Part shown: positions 20,093 to 27,494 of the stretch, one piece after another | How the letters are laid out: every line of letters begins with the position of its first letter | Position numbering within the stretch: the stretch's first letter is position 1 | Source of the DNA: Pleurotus djamor | Taxonomy: Eukaryota > Basidiomycota > Agaricomycetes > Agaricales > Pleurotaceae | DNA length: 27,494 nt | Direction of reading: 5' to 3' | NCBI GenBank assembly: GCA_029747585.1 | Contig: JAPEVF010000614.1 | Coordinates: 1 to 27,494, forward strand | Notes under the pieces: generated by a model | The model's input: the letters and a program-made list of their open reading frames with translations, nothing else | The model's database searches: none | What the model was told of the DNA's origin: nothing | Program-made: the position numbers and the translations under genes

Positions 20093-21273
20093 ATGTCCAA
20101 ATCCAAGTCCAAGTCTAAGGGAAAGCAGCCCGCCGTCCCGCCTCGAGCAGCGCTTCCTCTTCCAAATCCAGCTACAGGGAGCGCAAATCCCGCCGCGTCG
20201 TTTCCGTCATTGTGGTCCTACATTCGTCCAGCTCTCGACCACATAATAACCTCGCCCACCAATGATCCTACCAAGGCACCTGCAATCGACATGAGCTTCT
20301 ACTCGGGAATACACACTGCTTGTTATAACTAGTAATGTTTTATATTTTTACGGGGGAAACCATTTGTACTAACTTGAACCCTAGCTTCACGGCCCAGAAT
20401 GAGCTGGCCAGCGCCACGGCCGATCCTCGAGCGAACGATGCCGTTCTTGCCAGTGGCGTCGAATTGTATGATCATCTTGACCGTTACTTCGTCGATGTCG
20501 TACGGAATCTACTTCTCGCCGCCCCTCAGGACGATACTACACTCATTCACTACGTCCTACCCTGCTTCAGCCGATACTCTATTGGTGCACAATCCGTGAA
20601 TCGCCTGCTCAATTACTTCAACCGTCATTACGTCAAGCGGGCAGTAGATGAGGACATGGGCTGGCTGCGTCTTCGTGACGTACTCGAAAGCAACCCCTCA
20701 CATACGGAGACCATAGCCCTATCGGCTGCTCACGCGAAAGGAAATAACATCGCAAACATGATTAAAGGCATCGATGGAATGCCAGAGAAGATCGCTTTAA
20801 AGCTCAAAGAGAGACGGCTGGAGGAGCTAAAGAAGTGGGGATACGACACCGGTGACCCACCGGAGAGAATGTCAGAAGCAGAATCGTGTGCAGAAGCCGC
20901 GAGTGCTTCAGACCGTGTCGTTCCCATCTTCCCCCTCGCTCTCCGTCGCTTTAGGACGGAGTTCTTTGAACCCCTTCTCATCACACCGAAGGTCGGTGCG
21001 GGATCCAAGTCAAAGGTAAAGCATAAAATTCCGAAGACTCCAACCACGAAGCCCCCCGTTCCCAATGGTACTGCCCCTTTCATGGGTCCTAAGGGGCGGT
21101 TAGCTCGATCTCTCGAGCAATTCCTCTCATCCAAAGATCATACTCCAGAAGAAAAGCTGCGAGTTGCTACTGAACTTGCCAAAGCTCTCCGAGTCATAGG
21201 CGTCAAGTCCAATCACCCCTTAAGAAAACGTCTGGACAAGTACCTTTCCGCCACCGAAGTTGTTCCTCAGTAG
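20093..21273 (+). CDS. Short cullin-N-terminal-like protein
   Basis: Exons 20093-20331 and 20385-21273 give 375 residues; the intron has a perfect TACTAAC branch. After a Lys/Ser-rich start, residues about 35-200 resemble the first cullin repeats. They include SFYSGIHTACYNY (cullins have LYxxCYNYC), LYDHLDRYFVDVVRNLL, and NYFNRHYVKRAVDED (cullins have YLNRHWVKREHDEG). In cullin-RING ligases this part binds the adaptor. Cullins are normally about 750-800 residues and end in a cullin-homology domain that binds Rbx1 and carries the neddylation lysine. Here neither is present; instead there is a Pro/Lys-rich linker (about 270-300) and a helical tail. The protein might bind adaptors without forming a ligase, or be a remnant of a cullin duplicate. 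Its sequence is intact, which argues for a function. Confidence 0.78.
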
Positions 21274-21437
21274 GCTTCACAACTTTCCCCTTGGTGTATT
21301 CGATGCCGTTGCGTCACCTAGACGCTTCGTTTCCACTGAACTGTTGCGTTTATCTCCACTGAATCGTAAGTTTGCATGTTCGAGATGCAGACGCGACTGT
21401 ATCCTCCAATACACTATCTGACCCCCTGAGCTGCTCA

Positions 21438-23861
21438 TTACATCCCCTCTCTACCTCTTGCAACCATTCTCCTGAATCCTGGGCCTCCTCCTGGACCGAA
21501 TATTTGACTACGCGGTACAGGGGGGTTCGCTGCTCTGAGTGTACCCCACACCTCATCTCTCACCCACCCATCATTCTTTGCTGCTATGTCTCTGAAATAT
21601 GTCTCGCCTCTCGCATCACTGTACGCAAATTGTTGCGTCGTCTCTCCTGTTCCGTTGATTGCATGCCTCAGGCCAGGCCAATTATCCAGGCCAATTTGGC
21701 CTTTGGCATGTTGGATGGAATGGATAGTCTTTCGAATACCGAAGGGAGCTTTCAACGCGCGTGTATAGTTTTGATGAATATCTGATCCATATCCACCTAC
21801 GAAGTCGTATGCAACTTAGTCAACGTTACCACAGGAGGAGGATAAATATGAAAGACTTGCCGAACTCCTGTGTATATAGAGAGTAGTTCGAGAATACCGT
21901 CAATGGATATTCGAATGCGTCTCTTATGACTAGTTGGCTACCATGCTTTGCTTCTGTGGTTCCCGAAGTCGTTTGTGCACCGAACTGTAATTACCGAGAT
22001 GCGCGCAGAATTTAAGAGCTCGGTCAGTATTTCAACCTCATCGGGGCGTATCTGAATGTGTACACTCTTACCTGAACCCATCCATTATCGGAATACTCCG
22101 CCTCGTTTATATACTCCAAATCCTGAGTGAAGCTAACTGTTTTCCTTCCTCCCGAAGTAAATAACTCTGCCTCCGCGACTAACTTCCTCCTAGCCGTCAC
22201 CTTAGTGTGCAGCGTCGTATTCCCTGTGCTTGCACCGCCGGTCGTCTCAATTTCAAGGGGCTCTACGACATGTTTGGATATCCTTCCCGTCACCTTCGTC
22301 TTCCCAGTTTTGATATGCACGCTTCCTGAGACAAACCAATTCGAGTTGATCGAAGGATCCTTCCCTTGACCTTGGACTTTCAGAGTAATCGTATGTGGGA
22401 TCTTTGACTTGGATTGGGAGAGCAGGAGAGGAAGAAAAGGGGTGATGGATACCCAATATGTAGGTTGGTCGTATGCACCGAAGGAAGTAAGAGGACGCCA
22501 GTTGGAGGGTGTGATCCCGCCGGTGTAGATCATTGCGTGAGGCCAGATGACGCCAGCAAGTTGGTCATCAACGAGAATTTGGACTTCTCTGAACGGGCCT
22601 TTGCCGATTAACCCAGCGTCGGGAGGGAAGACGTCGAGGAATTCGTCTGGAGTGTCTAGTCGCGGAAAGTCAGTAATGTCTCATTAGAGTGTTCATGGAC
22701 TGTCGGAGAAGTAACGTACTCAAGTACCAGAATTCCTCGGCAGAGTTGCCAGAGGCGAAGACCTCTACGTAGGCCTCTTCCGTTGTCTCCGGCAACGTTA
22801 TGTTAATGGTTGCTCCATTGTCATTGTTTATGGTGAAGAAATTCGGCAGAGAGGGAGATAGATTCGATAGAGGGATGATAGCATCTGGCGAGATGGGATG
22901 CTTCATGTCTTTCGTTGGCGCATAGAAGGTTGCGCTCAACGTGACTGCGTGAGATTGTATTAAGAATAATCATTATCATAAGGTTTACACGTTGGATAAA
23001 ACTCACCATCGAAAGCTGCGTCCAAGAGTCTATATTGGGTTAGCACGTTTGCCATCGTAGAGCGGGTACGAAGCTCACAGGCTGCTATCGATGATGTTGC
23101 TGAAATCCATCATCAAGTCACCAGTCTTGGAGAAGATTGGTGTATACTGCGTCATGTCCTTGATCCTATCGTTGACTTAGCAGTGTTGAGAATATGAACA
23201 TGGAAAGGAAACCCTACGTCGTCCATAGTGTACCAGTCTTCGTGGGTTCAGCACTGGAGGTACGCCAGACTTACTATAGCGTGAGGATCGTCGGTCAAAG
23301 GTGAAATTCCAGACTGACGGACTTTCGGTGTGCGAAAGGTATATGGCCTTGTGTGGTAGTTAGTACAGTAAAGACATGAAGTAGTTGGATGGCACTACTA
23401 ACCCCAAGTCTATCATACTGCGTTCCTATCCTAGGCACTCAATTAATGATAGCCCATCTAGAAGGCAGGCGCACTTACGAATATACGGAAAGATTCATGC
23501 TGATTGCAGCCCATTCACCCACCTTCCCGCAAGCTGATGAAGTCGGAGGGACATATGGGACAACCGCGGGGGCGTTATACGAGTTGACGCCGAATGAATG
23601 CTTCAGTAGCTCGACCGTACAGCTACTCCCACTCTTGGGTATGGCAGGAGGAGCAAAGACCTGTAAGTCGATGAGGGGAGCAACAGTGTCGTCGTCTGTC
23701 ATCAAGGGTACACGCTTTTCCATATCAGAGACATCTCCAAAACGATGACGAGCGAGTTCATTAATGAGAGGCTGTATTTCGTCAGGGCTAGGTTGCCCTT
23801 GCGCAAGGTGCAAGCAAAGCGAGGTCAAGAACAAAGTCAGCAGAAACGTAACCCCCGTCAT
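21438..23861 (-). CDS. Peptide-N-glycanase A (PNGase A family), secreted
   Basis: PNGase A-type amidases remove N-glycans from Asn of glycopeptides. Ten exons: 23861-23479, 23430-23403, 23347-23323, 23269-23218, 23165-23079, 23029-23007, 22944-22720, 22655-22072, 21984-21861, 21796-21438. They join in phase to give 629 residues. The start at 23861 provides a signal peptide (MTGVTFLL, cleavage near AQG-QP), and a Kex2-like KR at 49-50 may release a propeptide. Family signatures are GTQYDRLGAIYL, IWRTSSAEPT, GPFREVQILVD, IYTGGITPSNWRP, GAYDQPTYWVSITPFLPLL and the C-terminal YSDARGETYFRD. Three exons are only 23-28 nt. The last intron (21860-21797) has GC..AG borders, and only this choice keeps the frame into the conserved C-terminus. 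An upstream in-frame ATG at 24014 would bury the signal peptide. Confidence 0.94.
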
Positions 23862-24074
23862 GGCGAGGTATGAGAAGTGCAAGAGACGAGAGACGTGTTT
23901 TCGATTATGAAGAAGTATATCTGAGCTTGCGCATGATGCGATATGTAGCCGTAAGGTGCATATGGTGACGTCGTGACGAAGCACGAAGATCTCAAGTTCG
24001 AAGTGGGAACCCACATGGCTGTGTGAAAGACCAGAAAAAACAATCTCCTTCGATAGCCCCTGTTAAAGTACAGG

Positions 24075-25730
24075 TCATGGAAGATTTGCGGAACCATCGA
24101 AGAGTACATTCAGCCATGCAGCCAGCCTGAAGCCTTGTTTCGCTATTTGGAGCTCGATCTGAAGTGGGGTTTGAGCGCCACAGAAAGAACAGAGCGAGAC
24201 TACGATGAGTACCCACCTCTGGAACGGCCTGGTTGAAATAGCTTCCTGTGCAAAGATCTTGACCGGAGCTGAAGGTAAAGACAGACGACTAGATACCCAT
24301 TTTGTAGTAGTCCTCGATATAAAATAGAGCAGACGATGGCTTACACAAACAAATTGGTTTGACTCTCCTCCCCAGACAAGGGGACACTCAAGTGGGGTAA
24401 TATCCCGAGATTCCAAGAAATCTCGCAGTTCGACTTCTAAGCCACGTCGAGCTGGAGCTGGTTGTGTAGTCGATGTGCAGCTCAGCCAATCGCGAGTAAG
24501 CGAGCTGAAGGACCCAGTCTGTTTCGCAGTGTCAGATAGATGTCTTCAGCGGATGTCAGAAGAAACTGACTTTGATGCGAGCAACGAGGTCGTCGACCCA
24601 GTTCGCCACGGAGTTTCCGTGACTCTGTTGGAGAAGCCTGTTGATTATACCAGAATCTAGGTGAACGGATTTTAGTCCTCGCCAGAAGCATCAGAGAAAC
24701 CATCGAGTGCTTACCCCAGACCTATCGGAAGATGTGTGTCAATTGTTGAGACTGAAGATGAAGGATCATGCTGCCTACCGAATGAAGGTTGCTAGAAGCT
24801 CCGTTGCACCTGGCACTTATTTGATTTCCACCAAGGGCTTCTGCTTCAACATGGAGAGGCTGTCCAATGTCACCTATGAACTATTGATTATCCGTCAGCA
24901 AGGTGCGTTACAACAAGACAACCCTGCATACGTGGTCTACAAGTAATGTCAGCACCCCATTGCAGATACCAGCCAGAAAATCGAGCTCACCCAGGAAAAG
25001 AAGCGCCTCTTGCCGCTGCTCAGAGTCGAGGCGGGTATCAACAACGCGGGATGTGAAATTAGCAATTGCAGTCACTACAGGAGCACGTTAACGATGGATA
25101 CGAGACCCTCTTCCAACACTTACAGACACAGGCTCCATTTGTACAGTCACGACGTTCACTAAGACTGCAAGAGGACGGAGGGTTATCTACATCGCTTAGT
25201 GAGTATTCCGGCAACAGGGGAGGAAGGCTTGGGCACGACCTTCTGCGTCGACAAAATGAAGGGGCGCGCTCCTATTGTGAAGAGAACTCAGGGGAAGCAT
25301 GGACAAGAAGTCTGATTCCATACCAAGCAAACGCAGGCTGTGAACGAACTTCATCTGCCCACTAAAAATTACCTGTTGAAGATGGACGTAACGATTAAGG
25401 TAACAACAAAACTCACTGTGGCAGCTGGGCCAAGGGACCTCCCGAATGAGGCGTTGAGCGACGTCTGGACGAAACGTAAAGCACCAGGAGACAGAAACTA
25501 CATAGGAGAGGTTTCGATATTCAATGTTTAAACAAGAACTCGTAATAATGAGCCAGAGGCATACCTCCATTGCGATAAACCTAGGACATGGATAAGTTCG
25601 ATCATGAGGATACTATTGATGGTTGACAATAACGAACATACCCTACAGCTTGGTGTCCGGACGCACCCCAGGCTTGCACACCCGAGGTCGCAACAAGAAG
25701 TAAGGCAATAGCTAAGGTAGAAGAAAACAT
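24075..25730 (-). CDS. S1/P1-type zinc nuclease, secreted
   Basis: S1/P1 nucleases degrade single-stranded DNA and RNA with three zinc ions. Fourteen exons: 25730-25642, 25580-25565, 25497-25417, 25361-25324, 25271-25240, 25186-25124, 25074-24991, 24936-24932, 24880-24779, 24721-24715, 24656-24571, 24518-24345, 24288-24217, 24158-24075. They give 310 residues. A 20-residue signal peptide ends in VQA, leaving Trp1 as the mature N-terminus. In mature numbering all nine zinc ligands fall exactly at the P1 nuclease positions: Trp1, His6, Asp45, His60, His116, Asp120, His126, His149, Asp153. Later motifs are ESRDITPLECPLVWGGESN and RLAAWLNVLFDG. Exons of 16, 5 and 7 nt are extraordinary; without the 5-nt exon, Asp115-His116 would be lost. 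The gene starts 214 bp upstream of PNGase A on the same strand. Confidence 0.96.
24932..24936 (-). other. Five-nucleotide microexon of the S1/P1 nuclease gene
   Basis: The exon ACCAC lies between introns of 54 nt (24990-24937) and 51 nt (24931-24881). Both have GT..AG borders and a CTGAC branch word 11-17 nt before the acceptor. It completes an Asp codon (G from the previous exon plus AC) and adds His. The result is FLDHFIGDIGQPLHV, which places His at position 116 of the mature enzyme, a zinc ligand. Confidence 0.9.
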
Positions 25731-26275
25731 GGTCTGGGACACCCAGAGAGTAGAGTTGCAAACTTCGGGGAGTGCGAAATCGACCCGATTTAAGCTGAAA
25801 CTCTTCGGTTATATACCATGCCCTTGGTAAACCAGGTATTCGTGGAGCTGCAAGATTTTAATATGGGAGCTAATAATAGAAGCAGATTTTCGTGAGTACC
25901 AGTGCATGCTGATCTGCCTCAAGCCAGCTGAGGTGAACACACGACCACATGAATTCACCAGGGCCGCAGGGTGAAGATAGCGAGAAACTTTCCACGTCCG
26001 TGCGCGTAGTATGGAAACGTTTGACGAAGTCAATGATGAAAGCCAATCGGAATAGGCTCATATAGATAGCGCTACGAACACTTGATATGGGGAGGCAAGC
26101 GATAAATATATTCTGTCCAGACTCATCCGAGCGGACCACGGGGAACTGCAAACGTGCAAGGGAATTTTGGAGTGTGATTCGGATAGCATGGTTCGTAGAT
26201 TAAATTGGGATGGAGTAAGAACGACTACCTCCAAACGGGACGAAAGGAGAAGGACGGGGGATCAACACCATACAA
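25731..26275. other. Intergenic: S1 nuclease promoter and neighbour's 3' end
   Basis: No gene with support. On the minus strand TATATAA (plus-strand 25809-25815) lies about 80 bp before the S1 nuclease start and is its likely TATA box. A 93-codon minus-strand frame at 26151-25870 has no motif or splice support. Confidence 0.45.
25809..25815 (-). promoter_or_regulatory. TATA box of the S1/P1 nuclease gene
   Basis: Reading the minus strand, TATATAA occurs within GGTATATAACCG, 79-85 bp before the start codon. This is a normal distance for an inducible fungal gene for a secreted enzyme. Confidence 0.5.
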
Positions 26276-27494
26276 TTACGGTTTGCTCGGTTCTGTGTTC
26301 TGAGTCGCGGCGTCCCCTGGGTCCAAAGAATTGCCCATGGTATTGAGAAGTTGTTGGAAATCCATTGTAGAGGTCGACCCATGATCCTGTGCATTGGCAA
26401 AATATTCAGGACCCAGGAACTCAAATCCACCGTCGGGGATGCTGAGATTTTGGGAGCTGGCCGTAGGCTGCGTGTCAAGGCTACCAAGGTTGGCAGTAGC
26501 AGCCTCAAAGCTAGCCAGCATGCTTCCCGGAGACTGCGCATGGCTTAATTGCGCATCGGAAGGAGGCTTGACTTCTGGGAGGTCGCCAGAGGCGTCACCA
26601 GCAAGGCCAAAGATGTCATCGTGGTCAGCGGAACCAGAAGTGAAAGCGTCGAGGATTTGAATATCAAGATCCTCTTCGCTCTTCACAGGTTTATCTGGTA
26701 GGACAGCGTCCGCTGAGAAAGCGTCCCCATCGTTAGACGGTTCGGTAGTGTCCCCAAACAAGTCGGTCATAGAAGCGATGTCAATATCCATCGAGTCGAG
26801 GTCCAATTCAATGGGTTTATCGGCAGTGTTGCCCATGGTAATTAGCTCTTGACCACCGACTTCTACGTCATCTGTTGTAAGGTCGATGTCAACAGTCCTA
26901 TCCACACCGTCTGGAGCAGCAGAGGCGAATGCAGCCATGAGTTCAGCGTTAAACTCTGGTGGTCCCAGAGCCTGGGCTGAATTAAGGTTGATAGGCGAGG
27001 CAAGCTTGCCAGAGAAAGCGGACATATCATCTTGTGACATGCGTAGGGACGGAGATGGCAAATCTATCTTCAGAGGGAACGGCGCGCGATGCAATGAAGA
27101 GATGGATATATTTGAGGGTCTCCGACTCATCGGGTTGTTAGAAGAGCCGCTGGGAGAGGGGCGGGGGGTACTGGCACTTGTAGGAGGTGCGGCGTCCATG
27201 GGTTCTGAGGTTGTGGAGGTGGGAGGTGCAGATACGACCGGAGAAATTACGGTCGCAGCTTCAGCTTCTCGTATTCGACGCTGTTCCCTGGAGAGATCCC
27301 GTTGAAGGACAGTAATCGCGCGAAGCTACAACAAACCAGATAGGTCAGACCGACAGCAAAGTCGGATCGGACACTCACCAGCTGTGCTTCTATCGCATCG
27401 CAAAGTTGATCATATTTCTCTATTTCACGTCCCAGAGATGCAGAGAGGACGCGGGGAGGCCCAGGAGAATACTGCTGGACACTCTGAAGGGAGG
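26276..27494 (-). CDS. Acidic, probably nuclear protein (5' end outside window)
   Basis: Two exons are visible. One runs from the window edge to 27379 and joins, across a 53-nt intron (27378-27326), in phase to 27325-26276. At least 388 residues are covered; the N-terminus lies beyond the right edge. The visible start is a helical, amphipathic segment (REIEKYDQLCDAIEAQLLRA, then VLQRDLSREQRRIREAE) that could be a coiled coil. It is followed by a Pro/Ser/Thr-rich stretch and a long acidic, low-complexity region with PIELDLDSMDID and DLFGD motifs. This composition resembles transcriptional co-regulators such as Mediator tail subunits, but no family is recognised. A downstream ATG at 27199 starts the largest open frame, yet the upstream coding exon joins cleanly, so it is not the true start. 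Confidence 0.7.

Noticed and set aside
23475..24014. Longer PNGase A start at 24014
   Set aside because: It would place 51 residues before a typical signal peptide starting at 23861, so the downstream ATG is preferred.
24475..25531. Plus-strand open frames that seem to join across 24901-24965 and resemble a gene
   Set aside because: They are antisense to the S1/P1 nuclease exons. The minus-strand model explains all conserved residues with exact P1 numbering.

Overview
The window looks like nuclear DNA of a basidiomycete, probably a mushroom-forming Agaricomycete. Nearly all introns are 48-73 nt with GT..AG borders and CTNAC-type branch sites, genes are packed on both strands, and CT-rich or TATA promoters precede them. 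The protein set fits too: Dnmt2, SCP2-type thiolase, fungal PARP, PNGase A and S1/P1 nuclease.

Layout. Positions 1-10869 are a gene-poor, repeat-rich stretch. It holds a deleted Dnmt2 pseudogene (1306-2085 and slightly beyond), a six-copy palindromic repeat (3001-3600), a promoter-like TATA/CT block (4459-4556), a long series of splice-donor-like sites with fragmentary open frames (4600-8500), a decayed tandem array with a ~455-bp period (6410-8490), and an older Dnmt2 relic (9338-9632). Positions 10883-27494 are an ordinary gene-dense stretch: Dnmt2 (+), peroxisomal SCP2-type thiolase (+), PARP (+), a secreted mucin-like protein (-), a short cullin-N-terminal-like protein (+), PNGase A (-), S1/P1 nuclease (-) and the 3' part of an acidic, probably nuclear protein (-).

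Full exon models with matching phases were built by hand for Dnmt2 (6 exons), thiolase (10), PARP (21), the mucin-like protein (3), the cullin-like protein (2), PNGase A (10) and S1 nuclease (14). Exons are often tiny. The S1 nuclease has a 5-nt exon that supplies a zinc-ligand histidine and a 7-nt exon next to another ligand pair. Two introns, in Dnmt2 and PNGase A, use GC..AG borders.

The genes do not form one pathway. The minus-strand products with signal peptides (mucin-like protein, PNGase A, S1 nuclease) suggest a small secretome neighbourhood. Dnmt2 and PARP act on tRNA and on chromatin or DNA damage. The most unusual features are the microexons, the three same-strand Dnmt2 copies, the cullin-like protein without a cullin C-terminal half, and the two repeat arrays at 3.0-3.6 kb and 6.4-8.5 kb.
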